A DNA stretch of 10,113 nt from Methanobacterium sp. PtaU1.Bin097 (GTDB lineage: Archaea; Methanobacteriota; Methanobacteria; Methanobacteriales; Methanobacteriaceae), in assembly GCA_002067325.1 (NCBI GenBank), contig MVQY01000162.1, positions 1-10,113 of the forward strand, read 5' to 3'. Of this stretch, positions 1 through 6,547 are shown one piece after another. The translations under genes and the position numbers were made by a program. The notes beneath the pieces were generated by a model. The model did no database searches and was not told the origin of the DNA. It worked only from the letters and a program-made list of their open reading frames with translations. Numbering within the stretch: position 1 is the first letter of the stretch; each line of letters starts with the position of its first letter.

Positions 1-546
1 TCAATCTACATCAGGATCTTGCACAGAAACACAGAACCGACAGAGTGCACTGGGAGTATCCAGCTGTTTCTGTTTCACCGGACACAGATACTGGCCGCCA
101 ACATATCTTAATTTAAACCCACCAGGGAAACTGGTCCCCACCGGATGGACAGGTTCTTCCCGGATGAAGGTACTGTAAAGTGCTATTACCCGGGCAATCT
201 TTAAAAAGCACTGCTCATTAACACTTTTTGCTTCTTCCCACTGTAATTCTAATACCTTTAAAAAGTCTTTGAGTTCGGCCACATCCACATCACCATCATA
301 ATAATCCTTGTCATCCTTCAAATCCTTTATTCTGGTTAAAAATGCCTTAGAAAATCTTTCTATATATTCCTCCCGGTAGGGTGACTGCATATACTTGGCA
401 TCTTCCTTTAAAAAATCAGTGGCCTTCATAATCTTCCAGATATCTATGGAAGATGCCTCTTTTTTTAAGATAGAGAAAAGATCATTCTTAGTCAATGTCT
501 CGTTTTGTTCAAGGTTAACTAACTCTTCAATTTCTTCTATGGTCAT
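1..546 (-). CDS. DUF2115 (UPF0305) family protein, function unknown
   Basis: A 181-residue soluble protein, complete: the TGA stop is formed by the first three bases of the window. The C-terminal third carries the family-like signature HPVGTSFPGG (residues 134-143), then a cysteine set C155-x13-C169-x2-C172, with a further C113. The CxxC plus C155 and H134 could bind a metal; that is inference, and no function is established for the family that I know of. The N-terminal two thirds are charged and look helical, with no signal peptide or membrane segment. The ATG at 546 is preceded by GAGGAT (556-551), a good ribosome binding site. It lies 51 bases downstream of the Hel308 gene on the same strand, so co-transcription is likely. 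I recall a UPF0305 protein beside the helicase in Methanothermobacter, which supports a conserved pairing. The family call is fairly sure. Confidence 0.82.
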   Translation of the reverse strand: MTIEEIEELVNLEQNETLTKNDLFSILKKEASSIDIWKIMKATDFLKEDAKYMQSPYREEYIERFSKAFLTRIKDLKDDKDYYDGDVDVAELKDFLKVLELQWEEAKSVNEQCFLKIARVIALYSTFIREEPVHPVGTSFPGGFKLRYVGGQYLCPVKQKQLDTPSALCRFCVSVQDPDVD

Positions 547-597
547 TTACATCCTCAAAACTTGCTAGGTAAGAATTAATCATCGATCATACTTAAT

Positions 598-2670
598 CTA
601 TTTATCCTGATAACTCCTGAATATGGCATCGGCAATTTTAGGGCCTATCCCTTCCACTCTTTGAAGGTCTTCCCGTGATACATGCCTTAAATCCGTGTCA
701 AATGCTCCCACCAGCGCCCGGGCCCTTTTCCTGCCCAGTCTCTTAACACCCACCACTAATGGTATGAGCTCCTCCTTCACACCATAATAAAGGCGTGCCG
801 ACAGGATTTCCAGGTCCTGGGTGTATGAATAAATATTTAGAACCTCACACATCTCTTTGAAGAATTTCACCATCAACGAGGCATCGTATGCCGTCCTCCG
901 AGTACCAGCGGCGTAAACATGGAAGGCATTTTCTATCTGGTACTCGGTCCGCTCCTCGATCCACTCCATCAGGGTAGCTGCGGTGGCTTCTGAGTTACCG
1001 ATATCCACCACAAACACTCCCTTGTTGTTGAGTTTCTCCCTTACCGGTTCCTTACTCTTCCTACCCTTAAATGACACAGGTATGATATCCGGTGTCTTGG
1101 ATATCTCATAGAGGAGACTGTAAATATCCAGCCCTTCTATAGTGGATAGGTATTCCTTGAGTCTCACCGCAGTTTCCACGGAATAGTTAGTTTTGGCCAC
1201 TAAATTCCCCAGGGGAGTGGTTTTCAAACCTTCCGGGGTGGGCCGTACCAGGCCATGTCCTATCAGGAACTCCAGTGCCTGGTTGATGTCGTACTCCATG
1301 CTGTCTGCACCGAACACGCTCAGGTACTGGTTGTTGCACATCTGGTACCCGTAGAAGGTCTGTTTGAAGAATTCCTGTATTTCATCCGGGGTTTTGGAGA
1401 GGGAAGATGCGATCTGGGCTATGATCTGCCGGTAAACTGCGTCCTTATTTTCCAGTAACTTGGAGTTGGTGGGTTCTATCTCCCCGTAAACGTAGTGTTC
1501 CTTCAGGTTATATGCCTCATCTAAACTTTTCGCGATTAAATAGGAATATCCCTCCTTATCATAACCAGGACGCCCCGCCCGACCGGACATCTGCTCGTAA
1601 TCAAACACCGGGATTGCCTGGGGGCCCTGAGATGTCCAGCGAGTGTAATCCCTTATTATAACACTCTTTGAGGGGAGGTTGACTCCGTACATCAAGCTGG
1701 GAGTTGCTATGATCATGTACAGGTTACCCGCCCGGAATTCGTCCTCGATTATCTCCTTCTGCTTGTCAAATAATCCGGCATGATGGAAGGCTATTCCATT
1801 TTCCACGCATTCAGCCAGTTTAAGGCATACGCTGGTTGGCCGTGAACCCTTCCTCCTGGGGACTTCCAGTATCTTCTCCGCAACTTCCTTAAAGACGTTC
1901 TTACGTTCCGCGGGGATAACCTTCTTTATCTTCCCGGAGACGAAGCCTGCCAGGGACTCGGTGAACCTCCGTGTAGAGACGAAGACCAGTATCTGACTTG
2001 ATTCTTCCATGGAAGTTTTTAAAACCCTTAATATAACGTCGTTTTTGTTTTTTAACTCCATTTCCTCGGTGCTGAGCACGTCTTTAAATAGGGGTACTGG
2101 TCTGAAGACGTGTTCCACCACATGGGCGTCTAACCAGTTTGCAATTTCCGTCATGTTTTGAAGCGTAGCTGAGAGGGCTAGGATGCGCATGCCCGGGTTT
2201 AGTATGTGTGACCTGGTAAGGGCGCATTCTATGGTGGGACCCCGGCTGTACTCTCCCAGCATGTGGAATTCATCCACTATGAGGAGGTCTACTTCCCGTA
2301 GGGTGTTCCAGCTGAACCGGGTGAGGACGTCGAATGATTCAAATACCATCACCGCCAGATCAGAAGATGCGGGGTGTTTGCCCACCTTGTAACCGTACTT
2401 TTCAAACTGTTTAAACTCCTTGAGTTTCTCGTTCTGGATGGATATCAATGGTACGGCATAGACCACTTTACCTCCCTTCTGCAGGGTGTCCAGTGCCGCC
2501 ATCACCCCCAGCAGGGTTTTTCCACTGGCGGTGGGTATGGCCAGTATGTAGTTGTGGTCGTCCTCCAGAAAGCCGGCTTCTACCACCGCTTTCTGTGCGG
2601 GGTTGAGCTCTTTTATCTGGGGATAGCTTTCTGCTATTATCTTTCTTATCTGTGGTTTTACAGATTCCAT
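598..2670 (-). CDS. hel308: Hel308-family Ski2-like DNA helicase
   Basis: A 690-residue superfamily 2 helicase, the usual Hel308 length. Hel308 is an ATP-dependent 3'-5' DNA helicase acting at stalled or branched replication forks. Visible motifs: NPAQ Q-motif region (23-26), Walker A PTASGKT (46-52), DEFH Walker B (133-136) followed by LGEYSRGPT as in Hel308, SAT (167-169), FVSTRR (230-235), FHHAGL (295-300), ATPSLMYGVNLPS (322-334) and QMSGRAGRPG (360-369). A winged-helix and ratchet region follows. The C-terminus (about 635-690) is helix-hairpin-helix-like, with GRKRARAL (646-653) matching the RRRAR-type motif of Hel308 domain 5 and VEGIGPKIADAI (672-683). These features favour Hel308 over an RNA-acting Ski2 protein. 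The ATG at 2670 has no clear ribosome binding site, but no other start is near. It lies 56 bases after moaC and 51 before the DUF2115 gene. Confidence 0.9.
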   Translation of the reverse strand: MESVKPQIRKIIAESYPQIKELNPAQKAVVEAGFLEDDHNYILAIPTASGKTLLGVMAALDTLQKGGKVVYAVPLISIQNEKLKEFKQFEKYGYKVGKHPASSDLAVMVFESFDVLTRFSWNTLREVDLLIVDEFHMLGEYSRGPTIECALTRSHILNPGMRILALSATLQNMTEIANWLDAHVVEHVFRPVPLFKDVLSTEEMELKNKNDVILRVLKTSMEESSQILVFVSTRRFTESLAGFVSGKIKKVIPAERKNVFKEVAEKILEVPRRKGSRPTSVCLKLAECVENGIAFHHAGLFDKQKEIIEDEFRAGNLYMIIATPSLMYGVNLPSKSVIIRDYTRWTSQGPQAIPVFDYEQMSGRAGRPGYDKEGYSYLIAKSLDEAYNLKEHYVYGEIEPTNSKLLENKDAVYRQIIAQIASSLSKTPDEIQEFFKQTFYGYQMCNNQYLSVFGADSMEYDINQALEFLIGHGLVRPTPEGLKTTPLGNLVAKTNYSVETAVRLKEYLSTIEGLDIYSLLYEISKTPDIIPVSFKGRKSKEPVREKLNNKGVFVVDIGNSEATAATLMEWIEERTEYQIENAFHVYAAGTRRTAYDASLMVKFFKEMCEVLNIYSYTQDLEILSARLYYGVKEELIPLVVGVKRLGRKRARALVGAFDTDLRHVSREDLQRVEGIGPKIADAIFRSYQDK

Positions 2671-2726
2671 GGTATTCAGTTTGATAGTTTAGTTAAAACG
2701 AAGGTGAGAAAATAGTAAAATAGGGT

Positions 2727-3197
2727 TTAAATCTTCTCTTTTTTAGTTACCTGGATGTCAGATATTCGGGTTGAGGGGTACTGTCCATCTTCATCTTTTT
2801 CCACACTCTTCACCATGTCCCATATGGTTAAGAGGGCCACACTCGCCCCGGTCAGGGCTTCCATCTCTACACCAGTTTTACCCTCCGACCGTACAGTAAC
2901 CGTGGCTTCTATACTGTCCTTGGCCACCTGGAAGTCCACGTCTACTCCGGTGATCTTAAGGGAGTGGCAGAGGGGAATGAGGTGGTGTGTTTTCTTCACA
3001 GCAGTTATGGATGCTATCTGTGCCGTGGTTAACACGTTTCCCTTTTTGATCTCCTCTTTTTCTATCAGCTTAATCGTATTTTCCTTTAGATGTATGGTAC
3101 CCCGTGCCTGGGCTGTTCTTTTCTGGATGGGTTTATCTCCCACTTCCACCATCTTCACACCCTTGGGGGTGAGATGGGTTAAATTTTCTGAAGCCAA
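2727..3197 (-). CDS. moaC: MoaC, cyclic pyranopterin monophosphate synthase
   Basis: A 156-residue protein of normal MoaC length. MoaC acts after the radical SAM enzyme MoaA and makes cyclic pyranopterin monophosphate in molybdenum/tungsten cofactor synthesis; methanogens need this for formylmethanofuran and formate dehydrogenases. Family hallmarks are KKTHHLIPLCHSLKITGVDVDF (the HxxIPLCH signature), KTGVEMEALTGASVALLTIWDM and KSVEKDEDG, which holds the expected catalytic Lys/Asp region near the C-terminus. The start is TTG at 3197: AAGGTGG lies 8 bases upstream (3212-3206), while the nearby ATG (3204-3202) is out of frame. A TATA-like box at 3252-3245 is correctly placed, and the 104-base gap from the glycosyltransferase suggests an independent promoter. 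hel308 follows after 56 bases. Confidence 0.95.
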   Translation of the reverse strand: MASENLTHLTPKGVKMVEVGDKPIQKRTAQARGTIHLKENTIKLIEKEEIKKGNVLTTAQIASITAVKKTHHLIPLCHSLKITGVDVDFQVAKDSIEATVTVRSEGKTGVEMEALTGASVALLTIWDMVKSVEKDEDGQYPSTRISDIQVTKKEKI

Positions 3198-3205
3198 CTC
3201 TCATT

Positions 3206-3212
3206 CCACCTT
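3206..3212 (-). promoter_or_regulatory. Ribosome binding site deciding the TTG start of moaC
   Basis: The minus strand reads AAGGTGG, complementary to the 3' end of archaeal 16S rRNA, with 8 bases to the TTG at 3197. This supports the rare start codon over downstream ATG codons. Confidence 0.6.
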
Positions 3213-3244
3213 AGTTTTATATTTAAATTTTAAATTTTTGAGGA

Positions 3245-3252
3245 TATATTAA
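3245..3252 (-). promoter_or_regulatory. Candidate TATA box of moaC
   Basis: The minus strand reads TTAATATA in a very AT-rich spacer. A start about 25 bases downstream (near 3223) would give a leader of about 26 bases that includes the AAGGTGG site. A second AT-rich stretch at 3228-3219 (TTTAAATATA) would start transcripts at the start codon itself and would bypass that site, so it is less likely. Confidence 0.4.
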
Positions 3253-3301
3253 TTTACATAGAGCATTTTAAAAGTATACTGATTTATTAGGTTAATCATG
3301 T

Positions 3302-4372
3302 TCAGTAGGGTATTTCCAGATATCCGTATTCTCTCGCCTTAACAGGTGCATTTTCAGCCATTTTATGTCTTAATCCATAATCTTGAATTATTTTATCCAG
3401 GACTTCCCCCAGGGCTGCCGGGTCTCCGGGTTTCACTAGGAAACCAACGTCTGGGGTGACCAGTTCTTTTATCCCACCCACACTGGTGGCCACAGCTGGT
3501 AGTCCACTGGCAAAAGCTTCAAGTAGGGTTATGGGAAATCCCTCGGATGTGCTGGGGAGTACAAATACATCACCGGCGGGCATGATCTTTTCTATATCCC
3601 TCCGGGCGCCTGTAAAGTGCACGTCTTCTATTCCATCCTTTTCAACCTTTTCCTGGAGTTCAGTCATCAATGGTCCGCCACCAACGATCACCAGTTCTGC
3701 CTGGGATTTCATCTGTTTCTTCGCCTCCAGGAGATATTTCAGTCCCTTTTGGGGCACCAGGTTACCGACAAAGAGTATCAGATTTTTTTCCGGGTTCAGT
3801 CCAAGTTTATCTGCCAAATCGGACTTTATATCTGGTTTAAACTTCTCCAGGTCCACGGCGTTGGGTGTGACTTTGATTTTTGCATCTGCACCTTTTACTC
3901 CAAGTTCCAGTATCTGTTCTTTGATTGCTTCATCTACCACAGCTATATAGTCGGCTTTTTCGAGTACATACTTTATTATCGGTCTTAACACTGGGTTTCG
4001 AGACTGGATGAAGATATCTGACCCGTGCACGGTTACCGCTACCTTCTTCCCGGTGAGTCCTCCCACCAGGACTGCGATTAAGCCGGGGGGAATTAGAAAA
4101 TGAGCATGTATCAGATCAATGTTGTACTTCCTGGCCATGGAGATTAATTTAACCGTAGCTGATATTAGGAATAGAAATCCCCTTAAACCCTTGATATTCA
4201 CTGTAGGTGCTGTTTCAACGTGTATCCCTTCTAGATCTTTAATATCTGGATGGGGGTAGGTTAGAACATGGACTTCATCCCCTCTTTCAGCTAATTCCCG
4301 GGCGAGTAGATAGGTATGTGATGATACTCCGCCAATATGGGGTGGGAATTGGCCTAAAAGACAGATATTCAT
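3302..4372 (-). CDS. GT4-family glycosyltransferase
   Basis: A 356-residue GT-B fold retaining glycosyltransferase. The N-terminal acceptor domain opens with CLLGQFPPHIGGVSSH (4-19), including the glycine-rich loop, and contains HAHFLIPPG (89-97) and VTVHGSD (113-119). The C-terminal nucleotide-sugar domain has FVGNLVPQKGLKYLLEA (201-217), GGGPL (231-235) and the E-x7-E motif E277GFPITLLE285, then the donor-site helix AFASGLPAVATSVGGIKELV. There are no membrane segments, so it is cytosolic or membrane-associated. The donor and acceptor sugars cannot be told; surface polysaccharide, glycolipid or protein glycan are all possible. The end, AREYGYLEIPY, stops where related proteins usually have one more short helix, so the C-terminus is slightly short. 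The start has GAGGAGT (4382-4376) in front, and it lies 28 bases after cbiD. Confidence 0.88.
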   Translation of the reverse strand: MNICLLGQFPPHIGGVSSHTYLLARELAERGDEVHVLTYPHPDIKDLEGIHVETAPTVNIKGLRGFLFLISATVKLISMARKYNIDLIHAHFLIPPGLIAVLVGGLTGKKVAVTVHGSDIFIQSRNPVLRPIIKYVLEKADYIAVVDEAIKEQILELGVKGADAKIKVTPNAVDLEKFKPDIKSDLADKLGLNPEKNLILFVGNLVPQKGLKYLLEAKKQMKSQAELVIVGGGPLMTELQEKVEKDGIEDVHFTGARRDIEKIMPAGDVFVLPSTSEGFPITLLEAFASGLPAVATSVGGIKELVTPDVGFLVKPGDPAALGEVLDKIIQDYGLRHKMAENAPVKAREYGYLEIPY

Positions 4373-4400
4373 GTTACTCCTCTTTATAAAAAATTAATCG

Positions 4401-5495
4401 TTAGTTAAGTTCAAGTTGGTGGTTGGTATTTAAGATGGTTCCATCCATCTTAACGATGACCACATCTAACTCTCCAGGGAATAGTTCCTGGCTCCTTTCT
4501 TTAACAGACTGGGCGATGCTGTTGAAAGTTTCCTCCAGAAGGCCTTTTCCTTCGAGTATGACCATCATCTCCTCTGTGGTGTTGGCCTGGAAAATTTCTC
4601 TGATTAAATCTTTATCTGCACCACTGAGTGCTGCATGGGCAGCTATGATTTCCCTCCGCCCATCAGCTACCTGGTGTTCTGTGTTGAAAATTCCGGCGGC
4701 GAGTTTTATGAGTTTACCAGCGTGTCCCAGTAGGGTTATGCGTTTCACATCCATATCAGCGGCTTCTCGGAGCATGAATCCTGGGAAGTTACCCATCTGT
4801 ATTATTCTGTCAGAGGATACGGTTAAAATCCGTTTTGCGATTTTTTCTCCGATGTTGCCAGGGACAAAAACAAGTTCTCGGTATCCCTCGGCGTGGGCCA
4901 CGTCCAGCTGGCATTTGAAGGATTTCCTGTAGCTTTCCAGGTTCCATGAATGGGCGATGCCAGTGGTTCCCAGTATGGAAATTCCCCCTTCAATTCCCAG
5001 TTTGGGGTTCAGTGTCTTCTCCGCGAGTTTCTCTCCGGCAGGGACGGATATTTCCACACACACACCCTTATCTTCATGGAGTAGGTCAGAGAGATTCTCT
5101 TTGATCATCTTCCGGGGTGTGGGGTTGATGGCCGGGTTGCCAGGTGGTACCTGGAGTCCGGGTTTGGTGACCAGGCCCACACCTTTCCCACCCTTTATGG
5201 TTACGCCTTCAGTATCGTTGACCCATACATCGGCGAGGATTTCCAGGTTAACGGTGACATCAGGGTCGTTATAGGGTCTTTTTATCACAGATGCCTGGCC
5301 GTGGGTGTCGGTTAATTTATGCGCATATTCGACTTCTATTTCCAGATCGCCAAGGGGGGTTTTAATGGTGACAGTTTTTACATCTTCACCCTTTAAAACT
5401 AGTAGTGCTGCCCTTGCTGCGGCAGCTGCTCCAGAACCGGTGGTTATTCCATATTTGATGTCCTCAAGAGATTTATCAGTGGGATTTTCTACCAT
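4401..5495 (-). CDS. cbiD: CbiD, cobalt-precorrin-5B C1-methyltransferase
   Basis: A 364-residue protein of usual CbiD length. CbiD methylates C1 of cobalt-precorrin-5B in the anaerobic corrin pathway; methanogens need cobamides for methyl transfer to coenzyme M. Recognisable blocks are YGITTGSGAAAAARAALL (15-32), PPGNPAINPTPRKMI (117-131), GGISILGTTGI (170-180), VPGNIGEKIA (211-220), and the strongly conserved GHAGKLIKLAAGIFNTEH (257-274) with DGRREIIAAHAAL. In the first block many bacterial relatives have Cys where this one has Gly22. The ATG at 5495 is the only start before an in-frame stop upstream, and its ribosome binding site is weak. It follows the thioredoxin gene by 43 bases, part of which is a duplicated end of that gene. 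No other cobamide gene is in the window and no cobalamin riboswitch is visible. Confidence 0.94.
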   Translation of the reverse strand: MVENPTDKSLEDIKYGITTGSGAAAAARAALLVLKGEDVKTVTIKTPLGDLEIEVEYAHKLTDTHGQASVIKRPYNDPDVTVNLEILADVWVNDTEGVTIKGGKGVGLVTKPGLQVPPGNPAINPTPRKMIKENLSDLLHEDKGVCVEISVPAGEKLAEKTLNPKLGIEGGISILGTTGIAHSWNLESYRKSFKCQLDVAHAEGYRELVFVPGNIGEKIAKRILTVSSDRIIQMGNFPGFMLREAADMDVKRITLLGHAGKLIKLAAGIFNTEHQVADGRREIIAAHAALSGADKDLIREIFQANTTEEMMVILEGKGLLEETFNSIAQSVKERSQELFPGELDVVIVKMDGTILNTNHQLELN

Positions 5496-5516
5496 GATTC
5501 TAATGATTTTGTTATG

Positions 5517-5562
5517 ATTCTTCTTTAATTACGCTATTTTATTGTAATTCTTCTTTAATTAC
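5517..5562. repeat. 16-base direct repeat spanning the end of the thioredoxin gene
   Basis: ATTCTTCTTTAATTAC occurs at 5517-5532 and again at 5547-5562, offset by exactly 30 bases. The right copy encodes the last residues of the thioredoxin (VIKEE). The left copy lies in the spacer before cbiD and, read on the minus strand, would encode VIKEES followed by a stop. It looks like a small tandem duplication of the gene end. Confidence 0.7.
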
Positions 5563-5796
5563 ACTGACCAGCTCTTCTTTCGTGGGAGCTCCTACGAATT
5601 TAACTACACCATTTAATGCTATAGCGGGGACGGCCATTAGATTGTATTCAATGGCTTTTTCACGATCCTGCATTATATCTATGATTTCTACTTCTAAATC
5701 ATCAGGCATCTCTTTTTTTACTTCTTCAACCAGTTCTACAGCCATGGGACAGTAGGGGCAGGATGGGGATTTAAAGACTTCAATTTTAACAACCAT
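5539..5796 (-). CDS. Glutaredoxin-like small thioredoxin (CPYC)
   Basis: An 85-residue thioredoxin-fold protein, without the N-terminal extension of classical thioredoxins. The active site is C13-P-Y-C16 in SPSCPYCPMAVE, the cis-proline is P57 in MAVPAIALNG, and a FVGAPTKEEL segment leads into the last helix. It resembles the small archaeal redox protein MTH807 of Methanothermobacter, which has a glutaredoxin-like size and motif but thioredoxin activity (recalled, not checked). It probably reduces protein disulfides in the cytosol. The ATG at 5796 has AGGTGA (5806-5801) in front and a TATA-like box at 5853-5847. It is the first gene of the leftward cluster and is followed by cbiD after 43 bases. 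The C-terminal codons are duplicated just downstream. Confidence 0.88.
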   Translation of the reverse strand: MVVKIEVFKSPSCPYCPMAVELVEEVKKEMPDDLEVEIIDIMQDREKAIEYNLMAVPAIALNGVVKFVGAPTKEELVSVIKEELQ

Positions 5797-5846
5797 GTTA
5801 TCACCTTTTTTATATAATCGTACTATAATTTTCTATCCATCAACCC

Positions 5847-5853
5847 TTATATA
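5847..5853 (-). promoter_or_regulatory. Candidate TATA box of the leftward thioredoxin operon
   Basis: The minus strand reads TATATAA. A start about 25 bases downstream (near 5825) gives a leader of about 28 bases that contains the AGGTGA ribosome binding site at 5806-5801. The nearer TTATATAA at 5817-5810 is too close to the start codon to use that site. Confidence 0.5.
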
Positions 5854-5982
5854 CTATTTTATTCTGGTATCATTAAGCGACTTTTTAAAACAGTAAAAAC
5901 CGGGTTTTATTTATTCAATATCCTTTTTTAAAATTAATATTCGTCATTTCAGATATTTTGGATAATCAATGGAATCATCTTG

Positions 5983-5990
5983 TATAAAAT
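5983..5990 (+). promoter_or_regulatory. Candidate TATA box of an unannotated transcript
   Basis: TATAAAAT, with an archaeal transcript start expected near 6010-6012, directly at the left edge of the hairpin at 6009-6038. TATA-like words are common in AT-rich DNA, so the spacing is the main argument. Confidence 0.35.
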
Positions 5991-6008
5991 AATATTTTTA
6001 AAAAGGGG

Positions 6009-6038
6009 ATGGATCTGGGATTTTAATCCCAGACCCAT
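6009..6038. repeat. Strong inverted repeat (hairpin) followed by five T
   Basis: TCTGGGATT (6014-6022) pairs perfectly with AATCCCAGA (6025-6033) across a TT spacer. After one A-C mismatch the stem continues with ATGG (6009-6012) and CCAT (6035-6038). TTTTT covers 6038-6042. With the TATA-like box at 5983 it would be the 5' end of a plus-strand RNA; otherwise it resembles a terminator, although no gene runs into it. Confidence 0.7.
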
Positions 6039-6061
6039 TTTTCATGCTTTTGGAGGCGGTA

Positions 6062-6118
6062 ATGCATGAACTTCATTCTGTTTTAGCACAAATGGTTGGC
6101 CTATTCCTTCTGTTTTAG
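6062..6118 (+). CDS. Possible 18-residue small ORF with a strong ribosome binding site
   Basis: ATG at 6062 is preceded by GGAGG (6052-6056) with a 5-base spacer, an excellent match to archaeal 16S rRNA. The frame reads MHELHSVLAQMVGLFLLF and ends in TAG; its C-terminal half is hydrophobic. The ribosome binding site lies in the loop of a 7-base inverted repeat, TTCATGC (6041-6047) and GCATGAA (6064-6070). Most of the frame overlaps the first tandem repeat. It matches no family I know, and at this length a chance frame is quite possible. Confidence 0.2.
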   Translation: MHELHSVLAQMVGLFLLF

Positions 6119-6169
6119 CACAAAGTTCCGTCTATCATTCTATTTAGCTGAAATGGTTTGTCTATTTAA
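6076..6169. repeat. Three imperfect tandem repeats of 30-32 bases
   Basis: Units start at 6076, 6108 and 6138. Units 1 and 2 share the first 17 bases exactly (TTCTGTTTTAGCACAAA). Unit 3 (TTCTATTTAGCTGAAATGG) follows unit 1 with one gap and a few substitutions, including the shared AAATGGTT and CTATT blocks. Units abut without unique spacers, so this is not a CRISPR array. They could be operator sites, a piece of a repeated RNA element, or neutral duplication. Confidence 0.65.
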
Positions 6170-6241
6170 GGTGAAAGAGAGAGTTATCCCTATCTTTCTA
6201 TGATTTGAGGAAATACTTTTATTCCCAAATAAAATCGTCGA

Positions 6242-6299
6242 TGTTCCAGTATCCCTGATTTTAAAGTCAGTTTGCATGTAAAATATAGATACTGGAGCA
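6242..6299. repeat. Compound hairpin: 12-pair outer stem enclosing a small hairpin
   Basis: TGTTCCAGTATC (6242-6253) pairs with GATACTGGAGCA (6288-6299), all Watson-Crick except one G-T. Inside it CTGATT (6255-6260) pairs with AGTCAG (6265-6270) around a TTAA loop, with one G-T. A 17-base unpaired strand (6271-6287) completes the figure. It lies in no gene and fits no RNA family I can name. Confidence 0.6.
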
Positions 6300-6500
6300 C
6301 ACCGGTGCCTATTCCAACTTTAGATGGCGAAACCATAAACCCATTTCCAAGTTTAACCATCTTAATTCACTTAAATACATCTTATTCTCGATTACTAATA
6401 AATGTTTCTACCACCGAACAGTCCGTAATAATACCTACTTTTTAAACCAGAAATCCCGATAATATTTACCCTTTAAAAACCAATGATAGAAAAGAATCAT

Positions 6501-6528
6501 CCTGTTTCCATAAATAATAAATAACAGG
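6501..6528. repeat. Inverted repeat just upstream of the aroK promoter
   Basis: CCTGTT (6501-6506) and AACAGG (6523-6528) flank 16 AT-rich bases. They end 11 bases before the TATA-like box at 6540, where an archaeal regulator could act. Six-base arms can arise by chance. Confidence 0.3.
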
Positions 6529-6539
6529 TTTAATATTAA

Positions 6540-6547
6540 TTTAAATA
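6540..6547 (+). promoter_or_regulatory. Candidate TATA box of the shikimate kinase operon
   Basis: TTTAAATA, giving an expected transcript start near 6569 and a leader of about 45 bases containing the ribosome binding site AGGTGA (6605-6610). Other TATA-like words at 6371, 6468 and 6578 fit less well. Confidence 0.45.

Noticed and set aside
2755..3252. 165-codon open frame on the plus strand opposite moaC
   Set aside because: It is antisense to a clearly conserved MoaC and its translation shows no family features; an open shadow frame.
3456..5517. Several long plus-strand open frames opposite the glycosyltransferase and cbiD (for example 3456-3950, 4423-4932)
   Set aside because: Serine- and proline-rich low-complexity translations lying antisense to conserved genes; no plausible independent coding.
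5496..5538. Cobalamin riboswitch before cbiD
   Set aside because: The 43-base spacer is far too short and is largely a copy of the thioredoxin gene end.
6009..6042. Plain intrinsic terminator
   Set aside because: It lies between divergent genes, with no annotated transcript entering from either side; kept as a hairpin of unknown role.
6076..6169. CRISPR array
   Set aside because: Only three degenerate units that abut one another without unique spacers, and no cas gene in the window.
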